A stretch of 58,778 bases of DNA from a virus, in the IMG/VR virus record IMGVR_UViG_3300037847_006237, positions 1 to 58,778 of that record; one strand, written 5' to 3'. The position numbers and the translations under genes were made by a program. The notes under the pieces were generated by a model. That model did not search any database. It saw nothing but the letters and a program-made list of their open reading frames with translations, and was not told the DNA's origin. How positions within the stretch are numbered: position 1 is the stretch's first letter; each line of letters begins with the position of its first letter. Below, one piece after another: positions 32,635-41,586 of this stretch.

Positions 32635-33428
32635 TAGAAACTACATGCAAAGACTGTGTTTTCGCACAGCGTGAAAACGATAAGCAGTACGGGTGTCAAT
32701 TAAATAGATTAGAAAAGTTGGGATTTCGCGAAAGCAATGTCCCACCCTTCGGGGATGGCAAATCTTTTACTGTAGAAAGGTTCTGCAACACTGCAAGACC
32801 TCAAGAGTGGTTAGATTCCTTGTCTTTTGAAGAAAGTCTAGATATCAAGAAAACCGTTATGAAAGAGGTTTATCCTAGAGTTGGAATTTTAATAAATTTT
32901 GATACAGAACAAGACCAGCCTCTTGAAAAACTACAGCATAGCATTTCTCAGTTACTTTCTCAGGAGTATGTACCAAGATATGTCATCGTTTGTAACGAAA
33001 AAGTAGAGTACAATGAAGCTATACAAGAAATGTTAGCTTCTAAACTTCCAGAAAGCACAGAACACCATATTGTTCAACTGGTTAGAAAATTTGAAGATAA
33101 AACACAAATTATAGACGAGTGCTTTAGACATGCTCTGAATGGATGGGTGTATGTAACAACCTGCGGAGAAGAAATTCCAAATACTTTAATGCAGACGTTA
33201 AACAGAATAATAAATGAAGACATGGAAAAGATTACAATTGTCAAGCCTTATGACGGATTCAACGGCATGATATTTCAAGCTGCCCTCTTTAAATTCTTAA
33301 ATGGAAACAGGCCAAAAGCTTGGACCGTGGAAGAAATAGACGATAGACCGTTTTTAGAAAAGGCCAAAGACCTAGACAAAGAAAATACTATTATGTCTTG
33401 GGAGGACTTTAATGAAAAACTATCCTAA
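32631..33428 (+). CDS. Degenerate GT-A-like protein with Cys4 N-terminal motif
   Basis: This 265-residue protein starts at an ATGA overlap. Residues 1-55 hold a Cys pair (CKDC) and further Cys (YGCQL, RFCNTA) that could bind one zinc. The remainder resembles a GT-A fold (RVGILINFDTEQDQP, LSQEYVPRYVIVCN), but the metal-binding Asp-x-Asp is missing: the matching strand ends WVYVTTCGEEIP. It may be a non-catalytic partner or a transferase with an altered site. The next gene overlaps by 17 nt and is a complete GT2. Confidence 0.5.
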   Translation: MIETTCKDCVFAQRENDKQYGCQLNRLEKLGFRESNVPPFGDGKSFTVERFCNTARPQEWLDSLSFEESLDIKKTVMKEVYPRVGILINFDTEQDQPLEKLQHSISQLLSQEYVPRYVIVCNEKVEYNEAIQEMLASKLPESTEHHIVQLVRKFEDKTQIIDECFRHALNGWVYVTTCGEEIPNTLMQTLNRIINEDMEKITIVKPYDGFNGMIFQAALFKFLNGNRPKAWTVEEIDDRPFLEKAKDLDKENTIMSWEDFNEKLS

Positions 33429-34239
33429 CGTAGCGGTCATCATATCTAATTATAATTATGGAGAATTTGTTTTAGATGCTGTTAAAAGCATAGAAAATCA
33501 AACCTACAAAGGGGATATTAGAATCTATTTGGTGGATGACGGCTCAACAGACGGATCTTGGGAAAAGATTAAAGACTACTTAATCGAACCCAACTCCGCA
33601 GATATTGGGCCGTGCGTAGGAGAACTATCCACTCCTTGCGGAAAGCAAAAAATAAACATCATAGAAAAAGAAAAAAGCCAATTTATAAGAATAGAAAACT
33701 CTGGTGCTAGTAATGCTAGAAATGTGGCGATTTATAGTGCTATGGACTGGGCAGACATGTTTGCTATACTAGACGCAGACGACGAATATAAACCAGAAAA
33801 AATCAGCAAGCTTGTAGAAGTATTGGAGCTAGACCCTCTCATTGGTGTAGCTTATGCAGATTACGACATCATCAAAACATATGGAGGTAACGCCTACACA
33901 AAAGAAGAGCTAAAAGAATCTTACTCAAGAGAAAAACTTATGCAGAGATGCATTGTTCATAGTGGAGCATTGATTAAAAAAGAATATATTAAATCTATTA
34001 TTCTTCCTAATGGAGAAATATACAAAACAAAACTTCATGGCCCAGCAAGCCAAGGCTTTATAGGATGTACAGAAGATTACGACCTATGGATAAGGCTATC
34101 AGATCATTGTATAATGGCGCATGTTGCAGAGAGTCTTTCTGTAGTCAGAGAAACTGGTCAAAACCAGTCTATGAAGATGACTACTGAAATATTTAATCAA
34201 AATGCAAAGATTATAGGATCTAAAAATGCCAGCGTATAG
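33412..34239 (+). CDS. GT2 family glycosyltransferase
   Basis: This 275-residue protein follows GGGAGGA. It has the GT-A core of family 2: VAVIISNYNYGEFVLDAVKSI, IYLVDDGSTDGSWEKI, NSGASNARNVAI, and FAILDADDEYKPEKI with the Asp-Ala-Asp metal site. Later GCTEDYDLWIRLSDHC matches the E-D-x-D/L-x-R acceptor-side motif. It is an inverting transferase by family. The linker after residue 50 is longer than usual and contains two Cys. Confidence 0.88.
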   Translation: MKNYPNVAVIISNYNYGEFVLDAVKSIENQTYKGDIRIYLVDDGSTDGSWEKIKDYLIEPNSADIGPCVGELSTPCGKQKINIIEKEKSQFIRIENSGASNARNVAIYSAMDWADMFAILDADDEYKPEKISKLVEVLELDPLIGVAYADYDIIKTYGGNAYTKEELKESYSREKLMQRCIVHSGALIKKEYIKSIILPNGEIYKTKLHGPASQGFIGCTEDYDLWIRLSDHCIMAHVAESLSVVRETGQNQSMKMTTEIFNQNAKIIGSKNASV

Positions 34240-34951
34240 TAAGTCGGTAACTACAATAAGAAAACATAAAGATTCTGAAAATGTCGGATTTGCAATACTT
34301 TCGGCTGGCGTGGGATCTAGAATAAAGACATACGAACCCAGAAGTTTAATAAAAATAAAAGACAAAAGCTTGATAGATCATCAAGTAAATGCTATTGAGT
34401 CTAAGTTTAAAGATCCAGAGATAATAGGCGTGTTTGGTCCCAACATGCCTAAAATAGTTAAAAACATTGGTCGAAACGTTAGAATTGTAGAAAATCAACT
34501 TTATGAAACAACTAACAATTCAGAAAGTCTAAGGCTTGCTCTAAATAATTCTGTAAAAAACAGCCTAATGTTTATTCATGGAGATATTCTTATAGACGAA
34601 ACGTTTTTTAGTTCGCTAAACTTCAACAGGTCTTTTGTTGTATATGAAGACAGAGGAATGATGGACGAAAAAGAAGTGGGCCTTACAATTATGAAAAACA
34701 AAGCAACTATTCTTTCTTATGGTTTAGAAGAAAAGTGGTGTCAGGCAGCCTTCTTTAAAGGTAAAGAACTTAAAATACTAAGAAATATTTTTAACTCATT
34801 TACCAAGCAGGACAAGAAGATGCTGACTTTTGAAGTGATAAACAAAATTATTGATTCTGGCGGAACCTTCCAAGCTCAAAAACTAGAGAAAAGCAAAATA
34901 TTAGAGATAGACTGCATAAAGGATATAAAGAATGAAAATATTAATCTGTAG
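34226..34951 (+). CDS. Sugar-phosphate nucleotidyltransferase-like protein
   Basis: This 241-residue protein begins with GFAILSAGVGSRIKTYEPRSLIKI, close to the G-x-G-x-R...K signature of NTP-transferases, and MFIHGDILIDE supplies the metal-binding Asp. It would activate a sugar phosphate to an NDP-sugar for the neighbouring transferases. The length is near the core domain only. The AGGATC site and a 14-nt overlap link it to the GT2 gene. The substrate sugar is not readable. Confidence 0.7.
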   Translation: MPAYSKSVTTIRKHKDSENVGFAILSAGVGSRIKTYEPRSLIKIKDKSLIDHQVNAIESKFKDPEIIGVFGPNMPKIVKNIGRNVRIVENQLYETTNNSESLRLALNNSVKNSLMFIHGDILIDETFFSSLNFNRSFVVYEDRGMMDEKEVGLTIMKNKATILSYGLEEKWCQAAFFKGKELKILRNIFNSFTKQDKKMLTFEVINKIIDSGGTFQAQKLEKSKILEIDCIKDIKNENINL

Positions 34952-35975
34952 CGATGGATACCACGCTCACTACTTTCAAAGAATGGCTTGGGCAAACGCA
35001 TTTAGCGCAATGGGATTTCAGGTTCATGTATGGGATAAAACAAAGACCAACGCTTTTGACATGTTTGATATGTTTGAACCAGATATATTTATGGGTCAGG
35101 CTTACAATCTAGACGAGTCTTTAATAAAGTGTATCTATGAAAGACCACACCTAAAAGTAGGGCTACGTGCTGGCGACTGGGGCGATCATGAGAAAGAGGT
35201 AGACAAATCAAGATACAATATTCTATTCTGTTCTAAGAAAGAAAAAGAGCTACTTAAAAAACTCAAGGACGAAACAGGAAAACCAGATTTTGTACATATT
35301 CATTATAATGATGCCGACATTAAAAGAACTCATAACTATTTTGAAACAATCGGAATCAAGCCGGTTTCGTTGATGATGTGCGCAGATACGGCAGCGTATG
35401 GCGGCGCTCAAGTTGATGAAAAACTAAAATGCGATATTGGTTTTGTTGGAGGGTACTGGCCTTATAAGGGTCAAGTTATTGATCGCTACCTTACTCCACT
35501 TTTATATCCACTTGATCGTTACAATGTAAAAATATTTGGTAATCAGCCTTGGGGCGTAAATCAATATTGTGGCCTTATAGATGATAATGATGTAAAGAAT
35601 CTGTTTGTTTCTGCTAAGATATGTCCTAATCTTAGCGAACCTCATGCACAAGCATATGGCATAGATATAAATGAAAGAATATTCAAGATTCTGTATGCGG
35701 GCGGCTTCTGTATTAGTGATAATGTAGAAGCATACAAGATGTTTGGTGATGGTATTGTAATTGCAGATTCTCCAGATGATTTTAGAGATAAAATTGAACA
35801 CTATAAAAACGCCGCTGACGAAAGAAGCGCATATGCGCAGCGAGGTCAAAAGCTTGTTGCGGAAAACCATACAGGATTTCACAGAATTGCAACAATTATG
35901 AAAGAGTTTGATTATGAAGATTTGTCTTTTGGTATTCTAAAAGCTTATAAGGATGCGTTAAATGAGCAAAAGTAA
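34932..35975 (+). CDS. CgeB-like GT-B glycosyltransferase
   Basis: This 347-residue protein follows AAAGGA. It opens MKILICSDGYHAHYFQRMAWANAFSAMG. The second half has CDIGFVGGYWPYKG, KICPNLSEPHAQAYGIDINERIFKILYAGGFCIS and GIVIADSPDDF, like the spore-maturation CgeB/GT1-type donor domain with its N-E-R-x-F-E-like motif. It probably modifies glycans. It overlaps the epimerase/reductase gene by 14 nt. Confidence 0.75.
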   Translation: MKILICSDGYHAHYFQRMAWANAFSAMGFQVHVWDKTKTNAFDMFDMFEPDIFMGQAYNLDESLIKCIYERPHLKVGLRAGDWGDHEKEVDKSRYNILFCSKKEKELLKKLKDETGKPDFVHIHYNDADIKRTHNYFETIGIKPVSLMMCADTAAYGGAQVDEKLKCDIGFVGGYWPYKGQVIDRYLTPLLYPLDRYNVKIFGNQPWGVNQYCGLIDDNDVKNLFVSAKICPNLSEPHAQAYGIDINERIFKILYAGGFCISDNVEAYKMFGDGIVIADSPDDFRDKIEHYKNAADERSAYAQRGQKLVAENHTGFHRIATIMKEFDYEDLSFGILKAYKDALNEQK

Positions 35976-36927
35976 AGTTGTTATTACGGGCGGTAGCGGT
36001 TTTCTTGGCAAGGCTGTAAATAAAGTATTAAAAAATAACCTTTTTTATGATGTCGTGTCTCTTGGTGGTAAAAGAGATTATGATTTAACAAATCAGAAAC
36101 AGGTTGATTACCTTTACAAAGAACATGAGCCGGATGCAATCGTACACCTAGCCGCTAGAGTTGGCGGAATTGGTGCAAACAAAAATAATCCGGGCTTGTT
36201 CATGTATGAGAACCTAGTTATGGGTATGAATCTCATAGAAACAGCCAGAAAGTATGGCAAGCTTCAAAAGTTTGTTATGGTTGGCACTGTTTGTGCGTAT
36301 CCCAAATTTACATCAGTGCCGTTTAAAGAGGATGATATTTGGAACGGTTATCCCGAAGAAACAAATGCGCCCTACGGAGTTGCTAAAAAGGCTTTGATGG
36401 AGATGTTAATCGCATACAACGCCCAGTATGATCTTAACTGCACAAACCTTATTCCTGTGAACATGTACGGACCTAATGATAATTTCGATCCCGCTATTAG
36501 TCACGTCATACCCGCAATTATATTAAAGATTGATAGAGCTATCACCAGTGGTGCTGAAAAGGTTAATTTATGGGGAACGGGAGAGGCTAGCAGAGAGTTT
36601 CTTTATGTGGACGATTGTGCGACAGCCATAAAAAGGGCGGTAGAAATAGACACAACGCCACATCCAATAAATATTGGAACAGGTCAGGAGTATACTATTT
36701 CCACACTGGCACATAAAATAGCCGATATGATGAACTTCAAAGGCGATATCGTCTTCAACTCCAACGGCATGGATGGTCAACCAAGAAGATGTTTGGACAC
36801 ATCCAGAGCAACCAAAGTGCTAGGATTTGAGGCTAAAACAGGATTAGATAGAGGGCTGCACGATACAGTAAGTTGGTACTATAAAAATAAGGATAAATTT
36901 GTTGATTACTTCCATCATATTCAGTAA
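35962..36927 (+). CDS. fcl: GDP-L-fucose synthase-like epimerase/reductase
   Basis: This 321-residue short-chain dehydrogenase would convert GDP-4-keto-6-deoxymannose to GDP-L-fucose, or a related GDP-sugar. The NAD(P)-binding motif GGSGFLG is at 10-16. HLAARVGGIGANKNNPG matches Fcl closely. The catalytic site is T109-V-C-A-Y plus Tyr138-x3-Lys142 (PYGVAKK). VNMYGPNDNFDP with SHVIPAII is also Fcl-typical. A GMD partner that makes the substrate is not present in the window, so the host or another locus would have to supply it. Confidence 0.85.
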   Translation: MSKSKVVITGGSGFLGKAVNKVLKNNLFYDVVSLGGKRDYDLTNQKQVDYLYKEHEPDAIVHLAARVGGIGANKNNPGLFMYENLVMGMNLIETARKYGKLQKFVMVGTVCAYPKFTSVPFKEDDIWNGYPEETNAPYGVAKKALMEMLIAYNAQYDLNCTNLIPVNMYGPNDNFDPAISHVIPAIILKIDRAITSGAEKVNLWGTGEASREFLYVDDCATAIKRAVEIDTTPHPINIGTGQEYTISTLAHKIADMMNFKGDIVFNSNGMDGQPRRCLDTSRATKVLGFEAKTGLDRGLHDTVSWYYKNKDKFVDYFHHIQ

Positions 36928-37768
36928 AGATAGACCGCTTCAACTAGACCTTTGCCTGCAAAGCATTCATAAAAATTTACAATCTTCAACAAGGAATATT
37001 GTAATATATAAGTGTTCTAACGATAAATATAAAGAAGCATACAAGGAACTACAAACTACATATACAAATGTAGAATTTTGGCCTCAAGGAAAAAGTCTTT
37101 TGAGGGACATATACCATTCTATTTTAACCGAATCAGATAACGAATTCGTCTGTTTCTTTGTAGATGATTGTATCGTATACCAAAATGTAAACATCGACAA
37201 AGAAGAAATTACCAACATCTTTAATGACGGTGCTGTGTGTTGTATTTCTTTGAGGTTGGGCCTTAATGTAAACAAAAGAAGCCACAGAGGTATGTTTTTC
37301 CCAGACGAAATTGGCGCTCACGGACTTTATTCTAAAGGGTGGATCGGGTGTTCCAAGACGACTTCGTGGTACGGAAACTATTGGTCCTACTCTTTGTCTG
37401 TAGATGGTCACATATTTAGAAAAAACGATATGTATAAAATGGTAAATGAATTGATTCACGTTTCTAAACTTTATAATAATGATAAAGAATGGAAGAATAC
37501 GCCAAACACATTCGAGGCTCAATTACAAAGATTCTGGGCAATTACTCCAAATGTTATTATATGTCCAGAAATTAGCGCCGTTGTCAATAGCCCAAACAAC
37601 AAAACACAGAACAGCCACCCCAACCAACATGGCGAAGTTTATAGCTACGATCAGGATAGCCTTCTAGAGCTATTCCTGTATGGAAAAAGAATTGATTTTG
37701 AAAAACTGGAAATTAAAGATGTAGAATGTCCTCACAAAGAAATAGATATACTTAAAGGATTATCATGA
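36902..37768 (+). CDS. GT-A-like glycosyltransferase, TTG start
   Basis: No ATG exists near the conserved start; TTG at 36902 with AAGGA upstream gives MITSIIFSKDRPLQLDLC as the N-terminus and 288 residues. The protein has a GT-A-like core with FVCFFVDDCIVYQ providing an Asp-Asp motif in place of Asp-x-Asp, and KGWIGCSKTTSWYGNYWSY further on. It overlaps the fucose synthase gene by 26 nt. It is probably a cytoplasmic transferase of the glycan island; donor unknown. Confidence 0.65.
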   Translation: MITSIIFSKDRPLQLDLCLQSIHKNLQSSTRNIVIYKCSNDKYKEAYKELQTTYTNVEFWPQGKSLLRDIYHSILTESDNEFVCFFVDDCIVYQNVNIDKEEITNIFNDGAVCCISLRLGLNVNKRSHRGMFFPDEIGAHGLYSKGWIGCSKTTSWYGNYWSYSLSVDGHIFRKNDMYKMVNELIHVSKLYNNDKEWKNTPNTFEAQLQRFWAITPNVIICPEISAVVNSPNNKTQNSHPNQHGEVYSYDQDSLLELFLYGKRIDFEKLEIKDVECPHKEIDILKGLS

Positions 37769-38520
37769 ACATATACCAACAGTATACTGAGTGTATTGAA
37801 GAAAACTTAAAATTAAAACCTAAAGATTGGTTTTTTAAATCTGACCCTAGATACAACTATGTTTTAGAACATGTGTCTAAAAATCAAGGAGAGCAGTACC
37901 TAGATCTGGTTATAGACGAGTTTCCAAAATTCTTTTCTAATCATAAAGATTTAATTATTGAACTTTGTGAAAAAAACGACACATTTGGAAAAACAAAAGG
38001 TGAAGAGTTCTATAGGCTTGTTTGCGGGCCTTTAAAGTTTTCCCCTACAAACATGAGATATCTTTATCAGTCTCTTTTGATATTAGATAAAATCCAAAAG
38101 TTTGGACTTAAAGAAATAGACATTCTAGAAATAGGAGGTGGATACGGAGGCTTGTGTCTATTCCTAATGGAGATATCTAAAGCTCTTGAGAACGTTAAGA
38201 TCAAGTCCTACGCGATAACTGACCTATGGCAAGCCAAATCCTTGCAGAACTTATATCTAGAAGCGCATGGAATAAGGCTAGCCCAAATATATTACAAAAA
38301 TTCTTTTTTGATAAGCAACTATGCGTTCAGCGAACTTCCGCCCACAATCAGGAATAATTACGAAACCCACGTTATAAACCCTTACTGTAGTCATGGTTTT
38401 CTGGCTTGGAACGGATGTGATTTTTACGAGTTTGTAAAAAGCAAGTCCATCTCAAGAGAAAAAGAAAGACCAGAAACCCACCCAAGAAACGAATACGTAA
38501 CATTTGAGCCTAAGAGATGA
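37765..38520 (+). CDS. Putative sugar O-methyltransferase (NanM-like)
   Basis: This 251-residue protein has an N-terminal helical region (residues 1-115) and a SAM-binding fold starting IDILEIGGGYGGLCLFLM at about 119. The Glu-x-Gly-x-Gly loop is intact. The later YETHVINPYCSHGFLAWNGCDFYEF resembles putative sugar O-methyltransferases found in polysaccharide loci. ATGA overlaps occur at both ends. It could cap or diversify the phage-made glycan. Confidence 0.65.
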   Translation: MNIYQQYTECIEENLKLKPKDWFFKSDPRYNYVLEHVSKNQGEQYLDLVIDEFPKFFSNHKDLIIELCEKNDTFGKTKGEEFYRLVCGPLKFSPTNMRYLYQSLLILDKIQKFGLKEIDILEIGGGYGGLCLFLMEISKALENVKIKSYAITDLWQAKSLQNLYLEAHGIRLAQIYYKNSFLISNYAFSELPPTIRNNYETHVINPYCSHGFLAWNGCDFYEFVKSKSISREKERPETHPRNEYVTFEPKR

Positions 38521-39377
38521 AATATTTAATACTTGCAAAGAAAACAAACGAAGGGGTTCCCGGAGACGATTCTGGAGATATTCAAAAATACTTTGAACTG
38601 GGATGGGAATCTGTAGGAAGTAGGTTTGATTTTATAGCTATGTTCAACAAAGGGGAAGCAAACGCTGAAAATCTTACCATAGTAACACTAGAAGATAGAA
38701 TGTTTATGTATACGAAATTCTACGACAATGTTATTTCGTATAAACAATTTCTTGAGATGAACATTCCTAAAGAAGACATTCTAGCAGACTGGCCCGCAAA
38801 CCACCTGTGTTTTAAATTTGTAAAGCATCCACATCAATACTTTAGCTTTGTGGATCAGGAGACTGGTAAATATTCTAGACATAAGCAAGATGGAGAATTA
38901 ATATTTAACGGATTTGATTTAGAAGGAACAATAGATCCTAGTGAAGAATTTATAACGATCTGTATGCGTCATAGAGATTGGTGCGAGGACAGAAATAGCG
39001 ACGTTTCTTTTTATCAAAAAATAGTTGACAAATTGAAAGACGATTATCCTATCTATGTTGCAGGTAGGGGCAATGAAGAATTTTGCGAAAAAAATAACAT
39101 AGAGTATGTAGCTAGGCTAAAGGATTATGTATCCTTAATAAAAAATAAAAAATGCAAATCTTTGATAACGCAGTCCACAGGACTTGCTGTGCTAGCTTTG
39201 ACCTGCGCAGAGACCGATATACATTTTGTAGACCATGCCGGTGTTTCAAACTTGGCGGGAGATAACGCTATTTCTGGAGGAAAACCGTGTCATTTCTACA
39301 AAGGATCGCTAATACCATACTATAACTTAAAAGAATCAACCTCTAACTTTATTATCGAAAAGGTAAAAAATGGCTGA
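38517..39377 (+). CDS. Putative GT-B-like glycosyltransferase
   Basis: This 286-residue protein starts at an ATGA overlap. The C-terminal half (FITICMRHRDWCEDRNSDVSF, YPIYVAGRGNEEFC, VARLKDYVSLIKNKKCKSLI, QSTGLAVLALTC) looks like the donor domain of GT-B proteins such as the ADP-heptose-type families, with a Gly-rich turn and an Arg-x-Trp segment. No Asp-x-Asp is visible. The placement among glycan genes supports the call, but the family is uncertain. Confidence 0.5.
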   Translation: MKYLILAKKTNEGVPGDDSGDIQKYFELGWESVGSRFDFIAMFNKGEANAENLTIVTLEDRMFMYTKFYDNVISYKQFLEMNIPKEDILADWPANHLCFKFVKHPHQYFSFVDQETGKYSRHKQDGELIFNGFDLEGTIDPSEEFITICMRHRDWCEDRNSDVSFYQKIVDKLKDDYPIYVAGRGNEEFCEKNNIEYVARLKDYVSLIKNKKCKSLITQSTGLAVLALTCAETDIHFVDHAGVSNLAGDNAISGGKPCHFYKGSLIPYYNLKESTSNFIIEKVKNG

Positions 39378-39675
39378 TACATTTGGCGGGCTAATAGATA
39401 AGCTAATAACAGTAGACATGAAGATGTGGAACAATCAAGAGTTTCTTTACGAGGTTCGTAGAATTCCCTTTGAAGAATTTCAAGAGAAATATACTGAGTC
39501 AGAAGATAAACAAAAGGCTCTTTTTGACTCTATTAAGAAGTGCTGCGACCTCAACTACCAAAGAAATCAACTGATTGATGAAATAGATGAGCTTCTTGCA
39601 TCCTTACTTGTTGACACAGCAACAGGAGAATTGGATTATGAAAAAATTATCCAAAGAAAACATAAAACTTATTGA
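39370..39675 (+). CDS. Small helical protein of the glycan island
   Basis: This 101-residue, largely helical, acidic protein contains IDKLITVDMKMWNNQEFLYEVRR, then FDSIKKCCDLNYQRNQLIDEIDELLASLL. It resembles the DUF4254-like helical proteins often coded in surface-sugar loci, whose role is unknown. It overlaps its upstream neighbour by 8 nt, and the acetyltransferase gene starts within its last 38 nt. Confidence 0.5.
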   Translation: MADTFGGLIDKLITVDMKMWNNQEFLYEVRRIPFEEFQEKYTESEDKQKALFDSIKKCCDLNYQRNQLIDEIDELLASLLVDTATGELDYEKIIQRKHKTY

Positions 39676-40072
39676 GATAAACGAATCTAACACAAAACTC
39701 ATCCACAAGTTTCTATTAGGATGTAACAAATCTCTAAAGAGCTTTAGATATTTTGAAAAAAGAAACATAGAACAAGCAATAAAGCTACATGAGTACACTG
39801 TGATTATGGCATACAAAGACAGCCTCATTGGATATGGACACTTAGATAGAGATTGTTATCATACTTGGCTTGGCATTTGTATTGCTGATATTTGGACAGG
39901 ATTGGGGGCTGGTGATATTTTAATGGAATCGCTCACAAGCAAATTTCCTAAGCGTCGTATATCTCTAACGGTAGACGTAGAAAATGAAGCAGCAATAAAT
40001 CTCTACAAAAAATACGGATTTGAAACTATGAAAAACGTTACAAAAGATGTAATACTAATGGAGAGAAAATGA
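39638..40072 (+). CDS. GNAT family N-acetyltransferase
   Basis: The start at 39638 follows AGGAGAA and gives 144 residues. The GNAT fold is visible: YGHLDRDCYHTWLGICIAD as strands 3-4, WTGLGAGDILMESL as the acetyl-CoA loop (a G-x-G-x-G-like turn after a variant Q/R-x-x-G-x-G/A), and LTVDVENEAAINLYKKYGFE as the final motif. It overlaps the aminotransferase by 4 nt. An aminotransferase followed by an acetyltransferase is the usual pair for N-acetylated amino sugars such as acetyl-perosamine. Confidence 0.75.
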   Translation: MKKLSKENIKLIEINESNTKLIHKFLLGCNKSLKSFRYFEKRNIEQAIKLHEYTVIMAYKDSLIGYGHLDRDCYHTWLGICIADIWTGLGAGDILMESLTSKFPKRRISLTVDVENEAAINLYKKYGFETMKNVTKDVILMERK

Positions 40073-41130
40073 TACCCGTCTACAAACCCTACATACCAAA
40101 TAAATCCATAGAATACGCCACAGAAGCGATACAGAGCGGCTGGGTGTCATCTATCGGAGAATACATAGAAAGGGCCACAGAAAGACTTAAAGGTATCACA
40201 GGTGTCAAGTACGCTGTACTAGTAAACAATGGAACTTCCGCAACCCATCTATGTGCTAGGGTTCTTAAAGAATGGCATCCTGAAACCAAAAGAGTGTTTC
40301 TGCCAAGCGCTTGTTATGTTGCCGCATATAACTCATTATTGTACGACGACAATGAGTGGGTACTACAGCCGATAGATTTAGATATTGATACTTGGAATAT
40401 GAGTATTCCAGAATACGAAGAGGGTGACGCTATTATGGCTGTTCATAATCTGGGCAACGTTATGCCGCTAAGTGGTGTTGAATGTCCAGTTATAGAAGAT
40501 TCATGCGAAACACTTCTTGGAAAATCTAAACAGGGCCATTCTCTTTGTTCTTCTCTGTCTTTTTTCGGCAATAAAAACATGACTAGCGGGGAAGGTGGTG
40601 CAGTTCTAACAGACGATGAAGATATATTTAGATATGTATATAAACTGAAAGGTCAAGGCCAGACACAAACAAGATACATACATGACCAACTAGGATATAA
40701 TTATAGGATGACCAATGTTCAGGCGGCACTACTCCTTGGTCAGCTTGAAGAATTAGAAATAATACAGGCATATAAAAAATCTCTGTTCATAAAGTATAAC
40801 AATCGCTTTAAAGACAACTCAAATATAATCCCTCAAAAGACAACATATGACCATTCTAATTGGATGTATGCTGTTAGGATTTTAGGATCTAAGTCGTATG
40901 AAGAAAACAAAATGTTTCTTGATTCTCGCGGAATAGACACGCGACCCATGTTCTACTCATTTAAGCATCATAAACATTTATACTTTTTACATAACATGGG
41001 CGGAAGGACAGTAGCAAACGCAGAAAAGCTACATAAAGAGATAGTAATGTTGCCATCTTATCCACAATTAACAGAAATAGAAATAAACCATATAACCGAT
41101 TCAGTAAAGGAGCTAGCAGAAACAAAATGA
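40069..41130 (+). CDS. DegT/DnrJ/EryC1-type sugar aminotransferase
   Basis: This 353-residue PLP enzyme would transaminate an NDP-4-keto (or 3-keto) sugar to an amino sugar. The start VYKPYIPNKSIEYATEAIQSGWVSSIG, the NNGTSATHLC phosphate loop, VIEDSCETLLG (the conserved Asp contacting the PLP ring) and SFFGNKNMTSGEGG with Lys169 as the Schiff-base lysine all match the family. The NYRMTNVQAALLLGQL segment is also typical. It resembles perosamine-synthase-type enzymes; the exact sugar is uncertain. ATGA overlaps occur at both ends. Confidence 0.88.
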   Translation: MIPVYKPYIPNKSIEYATEAIQSGWVSSIGEYIERATERLKGITGVKYAVLVNNGTSATHLCARVLKEWHPETKRVFLPSACYVAAYNSLLYDDNEWVLQPIDLDIDTWNMSIPEYEEGDAIMAVHNLGNVMPLSGVECPVIEDSCETLLGKSKQGHSLCSSLSFFGNKNMTSGEGGAVLTDDEDIFRYVYKLKGQGQTQTRYIHDQLGYNYRMTNVQAALLLGQLEELEIIQAYKKSLFIKYNNRFKDNSNIIPQKTTYDHSNWMYAVRILGSKSYEENKMFLDSRGIDTRPMFYSFKHHKHLYFLHNMGGRTVANAEKLHKEIVMLPSYPQLTEIEINHITDSVKELAETK

Positions 41131-41585
41131 ATATAGCCGCAATAGTAAAGAATCTAGGGCCGTCTCAATGTAATTTCTTCTTAACAAAAGAATTCAACAA
41201 ACTTTCAGAAAAGTCTGAAAACTCATGCACCGTTTTTGTAAACGATCCAACGGTTCCAGTTTTAGATCCAAGTTTCTCATGTCCAGTTGTTGCATTTCTG
41301 CCACACTTCAAGGGAGCTTGCATATCTACAGACATATACACAACACAACAAATGTTGAAAAACTCTAGCATAACAAATAAATTCTTTTATGTTTGGGACA
41401 TGGAGTGGATAATAAAAAGAATGGACTATAACAGCACTGTAGAACTTATGCGTAATGAAAGCTTAAAAATTATAGCCAGAAGCAAATCTCATGCCGAAGT
41501 AATATCAAACTTTTGCAATAAACAAGTTTGTGGGGTGGTGGACAACTGGGAATCTTCAAAACTTTTAGAATTAACGAGAAAATAA
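41127..41585 (+). CDS. Hypothetical protein of the glycan island
   Basis: This 152-residue protein begins MNIAAIVKNLGPSQCNFFLTKEFNKL and contains KFFYVWDMEWIIKRM and SLKIIARSKSHAEVISNFCNKQVCGVVDNW. The beta-alpha alternation resembles the N-terminal half of a GT-B fold. There is no donor domain, so it may be a partner of another transferase or a truncated one. It starts at an ATGA overlap and is followed one base later by the homing endonuclease candidate. Confidence 0.45.
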   Translation: MNIAAIVKNLGPSQCNFFLTKEFNKLSEKSENSCTVFVNDPTVPVLDPSFSCPVVAFLPHFKGACISTDIYTTQQMLKNSSITNKFFYVWDMEWIIKRMDYNSTVELMRNESLKIIARSKSHAEVISNFCNKQVCGVVDNWESSKLLELTRK

Positions 41586-41586
41586 A

